Shown here: in pieces, positions 49,128-57,938 of the stretch
Position numbering within the stretch: position 1 is the stretch's first letter
How the letters are laid out: every line of letters starts with the position of its first letter
DNA from: Candidatus Dechloromonas phosphorivorans
Lineage (GTDB): Bacteria > Pseudomonadota > Gammaproteobacteria > Burkholderiales > Rhodocyclaceae
Direction: 5' to 3'
Assembly (NCBI GenBank): GCA_016721185.1
Contig: JADKIP010000015.1
Coordinates: forward strand, 310,001-374,000
Length of the DNA stretch: 64,000 nt
Notes under the pieces: generated by a model
What the model was told of the DNA's origin: nothing
Databases searched by the model: none
The model's input: the letters and a program-made list of their open reading frames with translations, nothing else
Program-made: the position numbers and the translations under genes

Positions 49128-51212
49128 ATGGCAAGCTCCTCACTCAGCATGCAGAATATTCTCGGGCGTTTAAACGCGACGCAAATGGCTGCGCCGGTCC
49201 TGATCCTGATGATTCTGTCGATGATGGTGTTGCCATTACCGGCTTTCGTTCTTGATCTGTTTTTTACCTTCAATATTGCGATTGCCGTGTTGGTGTTGCT
49301 GGTTGCGGTCAACACGCAAAAAACCCTGGAATTCTCAGTCTTCCCGACCGTTTTGCTGGTGACAACGCTGATGCGCCTTTCGCTCAACGTTGCTTCGACT
49401 CGTGTGGTTCTGCTCGAAGGCCATACCGGACCGGATTCGGCCGGTAAGGTTATCGAAGCCTTTGGTCAATTCCTGGTCGGTGGCAACTTTGCAGTCGGCA
49501 TTGTGGTTTTCATGATTCTGGTGGTCATTAACTTCACGGTGATTACCAAAGGTGCTGGTCGCGTTGCTGAGGTGGCTGCTCGCTTCACGCTGGATGCAAT
49601 GCCGGGCAAGCAGATGGCCATTGATGCCGACCTGAACGCTGGTCTGATTGGTGAAGAGGATGCTCGCAAGCGCCGTCTGGATATTTCACGTGAGGCCGAG
49701 TTTTTCGGTTCGATGGACGGTGCTTCAAAGTTTGTCCGCGGCGATGCGGTGGCCGGCATTGTCATTACGCTCTTGAATGTCGTGGGCGGTTTGATTGTTG
49801 GCGTTCTCCAACACGATATGGCGCTGGCTCAGGCGGCAAAAAACTACACCTTGCTGGCGATCGGTGATGGCCTGGTTGCCCAGATTCCTGGGCTGATCAT
49901 TTCCATTGCCGCCGGTATGGTGGTGACTCGTGTCTCGGACGACCGTGATGTGGGTCAGCAGGTTATGGGGCAAATGTTCCGTAACGGCCGGGCGCTGGGG
50001 ATTGCCGCTGCTATCGTTGCCCTTCTCGGCATCATCCCGGGTATGCCGAATCTGGTTTTCCTGTTGATTGCCTCATCAATGGGCTGGCTTGCCTGGAAGA
50101 TGCTTAAAACCGAGAAGCAAGTCGTCGAAACGCCGGTCAAGGTCGCGCCGGCTCCCGTTCAGGAGGCGATGGAGGCTAGCTGGAGTGACGTGGCGCCGCT
50201 CGATGTACTGGGTCTGGAAGTCGGCTATCGCCTGATTCCGCTGGTCGACAAGTCGCAGGATGGAGAATTGTTGCGTCGAATTCGCGGCATCCGCAAGAAG
50301 TTTGCCCAGGAAGTCGGGTTCCTCGTTTCGCCAGTGCATATCCGCGACAATCTTGAGTTGAAGCCAAACGCCTATCGGATACTCCTGAAAGGGGTTGAGG
50401 TTGGCCTTGGTGAAGCCTATACAGGGCAGTTCCTGGCAATCAACCCTGGGCGGGTTGCTGGTACGTTGAACGGCACTGCTACCAAGGATCCAGCCTTCGG
50501 TTTGCCCGCGATCTGGATTGATGCGACTCAGCGCGATCAGGCCCAAGCCTACGGCTATACCGTGGTTGATGCCTCGACCGTTGTCGCGACGCACCTGAAT
50601 CACCTTATTTTGACCCATGCCGCTGAATTGCTGGGTCGTCAGGAAGTGCAGCAGTTGCTTGAGCATCTGGCCAAGGAAATGCCCAAATTGGTCGAAGATC
50701 TGGTACCCAAGGTTTTGCCGCTGGGTATTCTGCAAAAAGTGCTGCAAAGCTTGCTCGACGAAGGTGTGCATATCCGCGACATGCGAACCATCATCGAAAC
50801 GGTCGCCGATCACGCGACGCGCACCCAAAATGCCGATGAGATTGCTACTCAGGTTCGCAATGCCTTGGGTCGTGCCATCGTCCAGCAACTGTTCCCCGGG
50901 AGCAGCGAGATGCAAGTCATGTCACTTGACCCAGCGCTGGAGCGTCTCCTCTCGCAAGCGATTGGTGGCGGTTCCGATAACACCAGCTTTGAGCCAGGCC
51001 TGGCCGATACGCTGGTCCGCGAAACTGCGGCGGCTGCCAAGCGTCAGGAAGACCTTGGTTTGCCAGCTGTCCTGCTCGTGCCGGCCAGTTTGCGTTTGCT
51101 GCTTTCCCGTTTCTTGCGCCGCACCGTACCGCAATTGAAGGTGCTGGCCCACAACGAAGTTCCAGAAAATCGAATTATCAAGGTGACCTCGGTTATCGGA
51201 GGTAGAACATGA
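49128..51212 (+). CDS. flhA: Flagellar export gate protein FlhA
   Basis: 694 aa. Eight membrane helices in the first half, with FHIPEP-family motifs (MRLSLNVASTRVVLLEGH, GKQMAIDADLNAGLI, RKRRLDISREAEFFGSMDG, here quoted in parts), and a cytoplasmic C-terminal domain that binds chaperone-substrate pairs. The stop overlaps the flhF start by four bases. Confidence 0.96.
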   Translation: MASSSLSMQNILGRLNATQMAAPVLILMILSMMVLPLPAFVLDLFFTFNIAIAVLVLLVAVNTQKTLEFSVFPTVLLVTTLMRLSLNVASTRVVLLEGHTGPDSAGKVIEAFGQFLVGGNFAVGIVVFMILVVINFTVITKGAGRVAEVAARFTLDAMPGKQMAIDADLNAGLIGEEDARKRRLDISREAEFFGSMDGASKFVRGDAVAGIVITLLNVVGGLIVGVLQHDMALAQAAKNYTLLAIGDGLVAQIPGLIISIAAGMVVTRVSDDRDVGQQVMGQMFRNGRALGIAAAIVALLGIIPGMPNLVFLLIASSMGWLAWKMLKTEKQVVETPVKVAPAPVQEAMEASWSDVAPLDVLGLEVGYRLIPLVDKSQDGELLRRIRGIRKKFAQEVGFLVSPVHIRDNLELKPNAYRILLKGVEVGLGEAYTGQFLAINPGRVAGTLNGTATKDPAFGLPAIWIDATQRDQAQAYGYTVVDASTVVATHLNHLILTHAAELLGRQEVQQLLEHLAKEMPKLVEDLVPKVLPLGILQKVLQSLLDEGVHIRDMRTIIETVADHATRTQNADEIATQVRNALGRAIVQQLFPGSSEMQVMSLDPALERLLSQAIGGGSDNTSFEPGLADTLVRETAAAAKRQEDLGLPAVLLVPASLRLLLSRFLRRTVPQLKVLAHNEVPENRIIKVTSVIGGRT

Positions 51213-52696
51213 ACGTCAGAAAATTCATAGCCGCGAATGCAAGGGATGCCTTGAGGAAAGTGAAGGAAACGCTCGGTAACGATGCGATTATCCTTTCGAA
51301 TCGAGGGATTCCCGGGGGCGTCGAAATCATGGCGGTGGCTGCCCGAGATATGGCGATGATCGTCCCGACTCAAGTTGCCGACCGGGCGCCACCCGAGCGT
51401 CGTCCTACGCCTGTTGACGCCGATAGCGACTACCGCGTTTCCTTGTCTTCGGCACGAGCTCAGGCGTCACAGCCGGCACCGCAGGTGCAGCGCCATGCTA
51501 TTCCACTGCAGCCCGCTTCCGCACCGATCCAGCGCCCTGCGCCACAGCCAACCGTAGCCTCAGCGCCGGTCAATCGTGCGGTTGGTTCAGTGAATGCCGG
51601 TATTCCAAGAACAGGCTCCCTGCGCAATCTGGAAATTGGCCGCCCACAAGCGTCGACCGCAGTAAACACGCCACCGCCGCAAAATCCTGCTCCTCCACCT
51701 CGACAGCAAACTCAAGCCAGCGCACCGCAGCGCACCGAGGCCGAAGTTGTACCGATGCAGGTGATGGATGAAATTCGTTCACTGCGAAAAATTGTCGAAC
51801 AGCATTTGGCCGGGTTTGCCTGGGGTGAGGCTTCGCGGACGGCGCCGGTGAAGACTGATGTGTTGCGTCAGATGCTTGACGCTGGGTTTTCGCCTCAGTT
51901 CGCCCGTGATCTGCTGACTGACCTGCCCACTGAAATGGATGGTAGTCAGGCCATGGCCTGGGTAAAAGGGGCGGCGGATCGTTCCTTATTCACCATTGGG
52001 AATGAGAGCGACATTGTCGACCGCGGCGGTGTTTATGCGTTGGTCGGTCCAACCGGCGTCGGCAAGACAACGACGACCGCCAAACTGGCTGCCCGTTGTG
52101 TCTTGCGTCACGGGCCGAGCAAGGTCGCGCTAGTGACGACTGACGGTTATCGGATTGGTGCTCACGAACAATTGCGTATCTATGGTCGCATTCTCGGCGT
52201 CACGGTTTATCTGGTGAAGGATGCTGCCGAACTGCGGCAGACGCTGATTGAATTGCAACACAAACATATGGTGTTGATTGACACCATGGGGATGAGTCAG
52301 AAAGATAAGCTGGTTCCGGAACTGACTGACATGCTGGCTGGTTGCGATGTGCAGCGTCTTCTTCTCCTTTCGTCAACCTCTCGTGGCGACACGCTGGACG
52401 ACGTAGTTCGCGCTTATCAGGGCGATAACCTGGCCGGTTGCATCCTAACCAAGATTGATGAAGCGGCGAGCCTGGCGACACCGTTGGACGTGATCATGCG
52501 TCATAGCCTGAAACTGCATTACGTTTCAAATGGTCAGCGCGTGCCGGAAGATTTGCATCTGCCGAATCGTAGCTATCTGCTGCATCGTGCATTCAAGGAT
52601 GTGCCGGATAACTCGCCGCATAAATACGACGGCATTGAATCGGGTCTCGTGATGGCCAACGCCGGAATGATGGCAGTCGGCGGTCGTCGTGGCTGA
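51209..52696 (+). CDS. flhF: Flagellar SRP-like GTPase FlhF
   Basis: 495 aa. The N-terminal B domain (MNVRKFIAANARDALRKVKE) is followed by a Pro/Gln/Ala-rich linker of about 110 residues and the NG GTPase domain: P-loop GPTGVGKTTTTAKLAA, TDGYRIGAHEQLRIYG, and LIDTMGMSQKD. FlhF sets the place of the polar flagellum. Ends eight bases inside flhG. Confidence 0.95.
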   Translation: MNVRKFIAANARDALRKVKETLGNDAIILSNRGIPGGVEIMAVAARDMAMIVPTQVADRAPPERRPTPVDADSDYRVSLSSARAQASQPAPQVQRHAIPLQPASAPIQRPAPQPTVASAPVNRAVGSVNAGIPRTGSLRNLEIGRPQASTAVNTPPPQNPAPPPRQQTQASAPQRTEAEVVPMQVMDEIRSLRKIVEQHLAGFAWGEASRTAPVKTDVLRQMLDAGFSPQFARDLLTDLPTEMDGSQAMAWVKGAADRSLFTIGNESDIVDRGGVYALVGPTGVGKTTTTAKLAARCVLRHGPSKVALVTTDGYRIGAHEQLRIYGRILGVTVYLVKDAAELRQTLIELQHKHMVLIDTMGMSQKDKLVPELTDMLAGCDVQRLLLLSSTSRGDTLDDVVRAYQGDNLAGCILTKIDEAASLATPLDVIMRHSLKLHYVSNGQRVPEDLHLPNRSYLLHRAFKDVPDNSPHKYDGIESGLVMANAGMMAVGGRRG

Positions 52697-53579
52697 TTTT
52701 CGCGTCGATCAGGCGGCTGGGCTGCGTCGTATGCTGGGTGGCGGCGGACAACTGCAGGTGGTGACATTTGTCGCTGGTTGCGAAGGGGTGGGCCGAAGCG
52801 TTGCGATTGCCAACCTCGGCGTTGCGCTAGCGCGATTAGGCAAAGAAGTGCTCATCATTGATGAGCACGCTTCCAATGACGATATTGCCTCATCTTTCGG
52901 TCTGGTTGCGCGTTTTGACTTGCTCAATGTTGTCCAGCGCGAAATGGCCTTGTCGCAAGTGCTTTTGCAGCCGATGAATGGCTTGCTCGTTTTACCAGCG
53001 GCCAAGGCTGTCAAGAAAATGGGGCGCCTTTCCCTGCCGCAACAACAGACCTTGCTTGATGCCATGTCGGGACTTGAGCGGCCGGTAGACGTTATTCTGG
53101 TCGATGCCAGCATGGCGCATCCCAACGGCTTTTCACCCTTTGGTCTCGCTTCCCAGGAGACAGTGGTTGTGCTCTCCGGTAGCAGTGCATCGATTACTGA
53201 GGCTTACTCGTTGATCAAAAAGGTCAGTCATGCTTTCTCACGCAAGCATTTCCGTATCTTGGTGAACAAAGTTCGCAGTCAGCCGGATGCTCGCTCGATT
53301 TTTGAGAACATTGCGCAGGTTGCAGCCCAGCGGGGTGTGGCACGGCTTGAATTCGCTGGTGCAATTCCACTTGATGAGTCTTTGCGTCAGTCAGCCCAGC
53401 TTTGCCGGCCAGTGCTTATGCAGGCGCCAACATCCCCTTCTGCCGCCGCATTCCGCGATATTGCTGCAGATCTGCTTTATTGGCAGCGGGGCGAAAGTGA
53501 AGCGGGTGGCGTCGAACATTTCATGCAGCAACTGCTACACTTGAGCCAACGCATAACCCCAAACGTACTACGAGCCTGA
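52689..53579 (+). CDS. flhG: FlhG/FleN-like MinD-family protein with altered Walker A
   Basis: 296 aa from GTG 52689. Order and overlap with flhF and fliA mark it as FlhG, which limits flagellar number. Residues 28-38 read VAGCEGVGRSV where FlhG/MinD proteins have a KGG-x-GK[ST] deviant Walker A: both the signature lysine and the P-loop lysine are missing (Cys31, Arg36). The switch-like LIIDEHASNDD and LVDASMAH segments are kept. It may bind nucleotide weakly or not at all. The 3' end overlaps fliA by one base. Confidence 0.85.
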   Translation: MADFRVDQAAGLRRMLGGGGQLQVVTFVAGCEGVGRSVAIANLGVALARLGKEVLIIDEHASNDDIASSFGLVARFDLLNVVQREMALSQVLLQPMNGLLVLPAAKAVKKMGRLSLPQQQTLLDAMSGLERPVDVILVDASMAHPNGFSPFGLASQETVVVLSGSSASITEAYSLIKKVSHAFSRKHFRILVNKVRSQPDARSIFENIAQVAAQRGVARLEFAGAIPLDESLRQSAQLCRPVLMQAPTSPSAAAFRDIAADLLYWQRGESEAGGVEHFMQQLLHLSQRITPNVLRA

Positions 53580-54331
53580 TGTATACAGCTGCAGGGCAGC
53601 CAGATAGGGACCAGTTGGTTCAGCGCTTCGTGCCGCTGGTGAAACGTATCGCCTATCATTTGATGGCACGCCTGCCGGCCAACGTCCAATTCGAGGACCT
53701 GGTACAAAACGGCATGTTGGGCTTGCTTGATGCGCTGGATCGTTTTGAAGAGGGCTTTGGCGCTCAATTTGAAACCTATGCGACACAACGTGTACGTGGC
53801 GCCATGCTTGATGGCTTGCGCGAAAACGACTGGTTGCCGCGAAATTTGCGCCGAGAATTACGCCGTATCGAGGGTGCCATCAGTGCTTTGGAACATACGC
53901 ACGGCCGCGCCCCCTCAGAGCGCGAACTGGCCGACACGCTGGGTATGTCGCTAGCCGACTATCAAAAAACGCTACAGGATGCACGTGGTCATCAATTGGT
54001 CTACTTTGACGACTTTGCCGGTGAGGGTGATGAGGACTTTCTCGAACGCCATTTCACCGATAACAATGCTGACCCAAGCAATATTCTTGAAGAGAAGAAC
54101 GTCAAGGCATTACTGGTCAAAGCGATTGAGCGCTTGCCAGAGCGCGAGAAATTGATGATGGCGCTCTATTACGAGCAGGAACTGAATTTGCGTGAAATCG
54201 GGGAGGTCATGGGGGTGACCGAATCGCGCGTTTGTCAGTTGCACACCCAGGCTATTGCTCGTTTGCGTAGCCAGTTTACCGGTGAGCCCCCCGCCGCCAA
54301 GCAACGGCGCAAGGAGAAGTCTGTTGGATAA
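53579..54331 (+). CDS. fliA: Flagellar sigma factor FliA (sigma28)
   Basis: 250 aa. Regions 2 (LVPLV-like FVPLVKRIAYHLMARLP, FEDLVQNGMLGLLDALDRF, FETYATQRVRGAMLDGLR), 3 (SERELADTLGM) and 4 (LPEREKLMMALYYEQELNL, VTESRVCQLHTQAIARLR) are intact. It transcribes late flagellar genes and is bound by FlgM, encoded at 56351. Its last codons overlap motC. Confidence 0.96.
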   Translation: MYTAAGQPDRDQLVQRFVPLVKRIAYHLMARLPANVQFEDLVQNGMLGLLDALDRFEEGFGAQFETYATQRVRGAMLDGLRENDWLPRNLRRELRRIEGAISALEHTHGRAPSERELADTLGMSLADYQKTLQDARGHQLVYFDDFAGEGDEDFLERHFTDNNADPSNILEEKNVKALLVKAIERLPEREKLMMALYYEQELNLREIGEVMGVTESRVCQLHTQAIARLRSQFTGEPPAAKQRRKEKSVG

Positions 54332-55064
54332 AATCAGCTTGGCCGGCTTGGCTATTGGCTTGGTCGCGATTATTGGCGGGCAGATACTTGAGGGTGGCCA
54401 TATCGGCTCGCTGGTTCAACCGACGGCCTTGCTTATTGTCTGTGGCGGTACGCTAGGTGCCGTATTGTTGCAAAGTCCACTCCATATTTTTACGCGTGGC
54501 GTAAAAATGGCGAAGTGGGTGTGGGTGCCACCCGTCATCGAGCAGAAACGTCAAATCGAGCAAATACTGGCCTGGAGTCAACTTTCCCGCCGCGAGGGTT
54601 TGCTTGCTCTGGAAAACTATATTCCTGCCCTCAAGGATGATTTCACCAGAAAGGGCTTGCAGCTACTTGTCGACGGGGCAGACCCGGAGCGGATACGTGA
54701 GCTGCTGGAGGTTGAGATAAATACCTATGAAGAGGAATGGCGTCAGTCAGCAAAGATATGGGATGCGGCGGGGGGATACTCGCCAACGATCGGGATTATT
54801 GGTGCCGTGATGGGCTTGATTCACGTGATGGAAAACCTTTCCGATCCGACCAAACTGGGTGCTGGTATCGCCGTTGCGTTTGTGGCGACAATTTATGGTG
54901 TCGGCTTGGCTAACCTGGTTTTCTTGCCGATTGCCGGCAAGCTCAAGTACTACATCACCCGGATGGTGGCTTCCAAGGAGATGTTGATCGATGGCCTGGT
55001 GGGTATCGCTCTCGGCGACAACCCACGCATTATTGAAGGCCGCCTCAGGGGCTACTTGCTCTAA
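54324..55064 (+). CDS. motC: Second stator protein MotC (MotA paralogue)
   Basis: 246 aa from TTG 54324, which overlaps the fliA end by eight bases. AAGGAG (54311-54316) is well spaced; this and the family N-terminus (LDKISLAGLAIGLVAIIGGQ) outweigh longer starts. Four membrane helices; SPTIGIIGAVMGLIHVM and GVGLANLVFLPIAGKL match the PomA/MotC group. Together with MotD it gives a second stator beside MotAB. Confidence 0.92.
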   Translation: MDKISLAGLAIGLVAIIGGQILEGGHIGSLVQPTALLIVCGGTLGAVLLQSPLHIFTRGVKMAKWVWVPPVIEQKRQIEQILAWSQLSRREGLLALENYIPALKDDFTRKGLQLLVDGADPERIRELLEVEINTYEEEWRQSAKIWDAAGGYSPTIGIIGAVMGLIHVMENLSDPTKLGAGIAVAFVATIYGVGLANLVFLPIAGKLKYYITRMVASKEMLIDGLVGIALGDNPRIIEGRLRGYLL

Positions 55065-55879
55065 TGGCTCGCAAGCGGCGTCAGGAGGAGCACGAGAACC
55101 ACGAACGCTGGCTCGTCTCATACGCTGATTTTATTACCTTGTTATTCGCCTTCTTTGTGGTGATGTACGCCGTCTCATCAGTGAATGAAGGCAAGTACAA
55201 GGTGCTCTCCGACTCTTTGACCAATGCTTTCTCGAATACGAGCGGCAAGGCTGGAGGGCAGCCGATCAACGTCATTCAGGGGGCTCCGCCGCTTTCCCCG
55301 CGCCCGGTCGCAAAGATGGAGCGCTTGCCCGAGCAGAAAAAAAGTGACGGGAAAAAACTCGAACAGCGGCAAAAAATGAAAAATGTCGCTGGCGATATCA
55401 TGGAAGCGTTACAGCCATTGGTCGCCCAAGGCAAGGTCAGGTTGCTCGAAACCAGCCGTGGGGTCACCATTGAAATTAATGACAGTATTTTGTTTCCGGC
55501 TGGCCAAGCTAGGCTTCAGCCGGCCTCAATCAACGCGATGCGGGCGATTGCCTCGGTATTGGCTGAGTCAGACTTTCCGATCACCATTGAGGGGCATACT
55601 GACAACGTCCCAATATCGACACCTCAATTCCCCTCAAACTGGGAACTGTCAGCCATGCGAGCGACGACGGTGCTACGTTTGTTTAACGATGGTGGTGTCG
55701 GGGCGGAGCGACTGACGGCTATTGGGTATGGTGAAACGCGGCCGTTGGAAACCAACACCACATTGGAAGGTAAAGCGCGGAATCGTCGCGTCAGTATTCT
55801 GATCGATTCCAATCGTCCGGAAGAGCCTACCGAGATCCAGCCAGGGCAAGTCAGCAATGCCCCGGTTTCGACACCTTGA
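55064..55879 (+). CDS. motD: Second stator protein MotD (MotB paralogue)
   Basis: 271 aa, overlapping motC by one base. The membrane helix has proton-site Asp22 in SYADFITLLFAFFVVMYA; an OmpA-like peptidoglycan-binding domain follows (EGHTDNVPI, NWELSAMRA, RRVSILI). The N-terminal MARKRRQEEHENHERW is the usual MotD start. It ends seven bases from the convergent flgN. Confidence 0.94.
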   Translation: MARKRRQEEHENHERWLVSYADFITLLFAFFVVMYAVSSVNEGKYKVLSDSLTNAFSNTSGKAGGQPINVIQGAPPLSPRPVAKMERLPEQKKSDGKKLEQRQKMKNVAGDIMEALQPLVAQGKVRLLETSRGVTIEINDSILFPAGQARLQPASINAMRAIASVLAESDFPITIEGHTDNVPISTPQFPSNWELSAMRATTVLRLFNDGGVGAERLTAIGYGETRPLETNTTLEGKARNRRVSILIDSNRPEEPTEIQPGQVSNAPVSTP

Positions 55880-55886
55880 TCGGCGT

Positions 55887-56351
55887 TTAGGCCGAATCGA
55901 CGATACGGCTACCGCTGACTTGAGCGGCCTGGCCGTTACTGCCATAAAGAGTGTGTTGCTCTGCCTGACGAGTCAGAATAACGAGCGCCTCGGAAGTTTG
56001 CTGTAAATGCATACCCACGAGTTGTGCATTGAGTTCATGAAGCTGCTTGGCCTCTTGAGCCAAATTCAGCAATTTTTCCCAGTTGACCGCAGCGGTCTGA
56101 TCGTTGGGTTTATTTGCCAGCCAGGCGCCCATTGCCGCCCGAGTATTTTCGTCGCCGACAATACCTAAGGCGGCGCGTCGTTCTGCTTCAAGCAAATTAA
56201 GTTGTTCGACAAGACCAATTTTTGCCGCGCTTATTTCTGGCAACGCCGATGCGTCGGCGCATTTGAGCGCGTTCTGCTCATCTTTCAATAACGCAACAAA
56301 ACGCGAAATCAGTGCAATTTCACGTTCTGTAATCGCTGCGATGTCAGGCAT
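55887..56351 (-). CDS. flgN: Flagellar hook-filament junction chaperone FlgN
   Basis: 154 aa, all helical, with ITEREIALISRFVALLKDEQNALK and the C-terminal QQTSEALVILTRQAEQHTLYGSNGQ pattern of FlgN (quoted in parts). It escorts FlgK and FlgL. Its start overlaps the flgM stop by one base, so the two are coupled. Confidence 0.92.
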   Translation of the reverse strand: MPDIAAITEREIALISRFVALLKDEQNALKCADASALPEISAAKIGLVEQLNLLEAERRAALGIVGDENTRAAMGAWLANKPNDQTAAVNWEKLLNLAQEAKQLHELNAQLVGMHLQQTSEALVILTRQAEQHTLYGSNGQAAQVSGSRIVDSA

Positions 56352-56635
56352 CAGGCTTCGCGTTTGCTGTTGCTATTAACCAGGTCGCGTGCAGACTCAA
56401 TCAGGCGGTCGGCGATGGCTTCCGGATTAATCTTGAAGCGCCCCTCGGAAATGGCTTGCTTGATTTCCAAGATGCGCGCCGTATTTACCGGCATATTTTC
56501 ACTGGCTTTCAAACTGCCAGATAACTGGCTGAGACTCACAGCATCCTGCGCCCCGGTTTTGGGTGCGGCCTGAGCCGTCGCAGCTCGCGGCGTTGCGACT
56601 GGTGTTGTCGGCTTGTATGCGCTATCGATTTTCAT
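56351..56635 (-). CDS. flgM: Anti-sigma28 factor FlgM
   Basis: 94 aa. The N-terminal half (MKIDSAYKPTTPVATPRAA) is unstructured-looking; the C-terminal half, VNTARILEIKQAISEGRFKI and NPEAIADRLIESARDLV, is the FliA-binding region. It is exported once the hook is done, freeing FliA. Its own promoter is of the sigma28 type, giving feedback. Confidence 0.95.
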   Translation of the reverse strand: MKIDSAYKPTTPVATPRAATAQAAPKTGAQDAVSLSQLSGSLKASENMPVNTARILEIKQAISEGRFKINPEAIADRLIESARDLVNSNSKREA

Positions 56636-56668
56636 GATGACCTTCTTAAACTTTATAACTCAATCCGG

Positions 56669-56695
56669 TTAACGACCGCCCAAGACAAAACTTTA
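56669..56695 (-). promoter_or_regulatory. Sigma28 promoter of flgMN
   Basis: Read on the minus strand: TAAAGTTT (56695-56688), an 11-base spacer and GTCGTTAA (56676-56669). The -35 is a perfect match to the FliA consensus TAAAGTTT-N11-GCCGATAA and the -10 matches in six of eight. It lies just after flgA and before flgM. Confidence 0.85.
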
Positions 56696-56698
56696 GCC

Positions 56699-57376
56699 TT
56701 AAAACGAAATTTCTACACTACCGTCAGCTTGGGCGGTGCCGCTAACGGTTTGCCCGGAGCTCATACGAATTTGGGCGATCTGACCAACCGCAGCATTATT
56801 GAGGGCTTTGCCCTCGCCGCTGACAGCAAACCCGGGGCCCTTCGAAATTACCCGAACGGTCTGGCCTTGGCGAATGACCAGTGGCGCGAGCAACTGGTCG
56901 TTGCGTAATGGTTGTCCGGCGCCCAGTGAGTTGCGTAGCGTCTTGCCAATGGCGTTGGCGGGGTCGGTGATGATCCCCGCCGGCAGGCTGGACATGTCAC
57001 CGGAAAGTGTTGTCAGGTCGGTGGCCTGCACGGCTTGTCCTGCGGCAAGTGAGCGGGCGGTGGTGACGTAATTGCCGGTGACGGCAATTTGTGCCGGCAC
57101 CAGCACGCTCCAGATGTTGGGCCCGAGGCAGCGAACGCCGATATAGGTTTTGCCGCTGAGACGCGTACCGGGTGGTGAAAAAGCCTCCAGAGCCGTACAT
57201 GCAGGCAGGCGATTGGTATCGAGTTTGCCCATTGTGATCGTTACTTTGCCCGGTAGCCCCTGAGTTTGAAGGTGAACGTAACGTTCGGCAGTATCCAGAA
57301 CCATCTCCGTTTCGGCTGAAAAAAGCCGGGAAGAGAGCATTAAGGCCAGAGTGAGCAGTAAGAGGCGAGCAAGCAT
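56699..57376 (-). CDS. flgA: Flagellar P-ring assembly chaperone FlgA
   Basis: 225 aa with a signal peptide (MLARLLLLTLALMLSSRLFSA). The SAF-type periplasmic domain shows VTTARSLAAGQAVQATDL, GKTLRNSLGAGQPLRNDQL and VVGQIAQ-like repeats near the C-terminus (NAAVGQIAQIRMSSGQTVSG). It assists FlgI assembly into the P ring. It is divergent from flgB. Confidence 0.93.
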   Translation of the reverse strand: MLARLLLLTLALMLSSRLFSAETEMVLDTAERYVHLQTQGLPGKVTITMGKLDTNRLPACTALEAFSPPGTRLSGKTYIGVRCLGPNIWSVLVPAQIAVTGNYVTTARSLAAGQAVQATDLTTLSGDMSSLPAGIITDPANAIGKTLRNSLGAGQPLRNDQLLAPLVIRQGQTVRVISKGPGFAVSGEGKALNNAAVGQIAQIRMSSGQTVSGTAQADGSVEISF

Positions 57377-57473
57377 GCTGCCATTTTGCCTGATCGTTAC
57401 TCGATGATGCCAAATATCAACGTTTGCTGGGTCGATTCAAGGAATTAACTGCTTGGTAACAATTGTTGATCGA

Positions 57474-57489
57474 TGGCATGGACTATGCT
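57474..57489 (+). promoter_or_regulatory. Sigma54 promoter of flgBCDEFGHIJ
   Basis: TGGCATGGACTATGCT fits the RpoN consensus TGGCACG-N4-TTGCW with the invariant GG (57475-57476) and GC (57487-57488) exactly ten bases apart. It lies 30 bases before the flgB ATG and implies an FlrC/FleR-like activator elsewhere. Confidence 0.8.
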
Positions 57490-57518
57490 TTTATCGATGT
57501 AAATCTTAGGAGCATTTG

Positions 57519-57929
57519 ATGGCAAGCATCGAGCAAAGTCTTTCAGTTTTCAGTCAGGCGCTAAATCTGCGTACCCAGCGCCATCAGGTTCTGGCGTCCA
57601 ATATTGCCAATGCGGATACGCCGAACTACAAGGCCCGTGACTTTAGCTTTGAGACAGCCATGCAGAATGCCATGAGCGGACGCAGTGACGTCGGTCGAGT
57701 CGATATGGCAAGAACGTCGGCTGGACATATTGCAAGATCTGGAGCGGGAGGCTCTGCCGATTTTAAATATCGAAGCGAAACCCAATCCGCAGTGGATGGG
57801 AACACGGTAGACATGGATGTCGAGCGCGCCCAGATCACCGAGAACGCAATGCAATACCAGATTCTCACTCAATTGATCAGCAACAAATTCCAAGGCATCC
57901 GCAGTGCGCTTGCCTCGACAAACGGCTAA
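57519..57929 (+). CDS. flgB: Flagellar rod protein FlgB
   Basis: 136 aa from ATG 57519 with AGGAG upstream (TTG 57516 is in frame). The rod-protein N-terminus is clear (LNLRTQRHQVLASNIANADTP, in parts) and the C-terminal DVERAQITENAMQYQ. First gene of the rod-hook operon. Confidence 0.95.
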   Translation: MASIEQSLSVFSQALNLRTQRHQVLASNIANADTPNYKARDFSFETAMQNAMSGRSDVGRVDMARTSAGHIARSGAGGSADFKYRSETQSAVDGNTVDMDVERAQITENAMQYQILTQLISNKFQGIRSALASTNG

Positions 57930-57938
57930 GGACGGATC

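Noticed and set aside
55879..55905. Bidirectional terminator between motD and flgN (TCGGC/GCCGA)
   Set aside because: Only a five-base stem with no T-run on either strand.
57377..57390. Sigma54-like GC-N10-CC on the minus strand at the flgA start
   Set aside because: It overlaps the flgA start codon region so that transcription would begin inside the gene.
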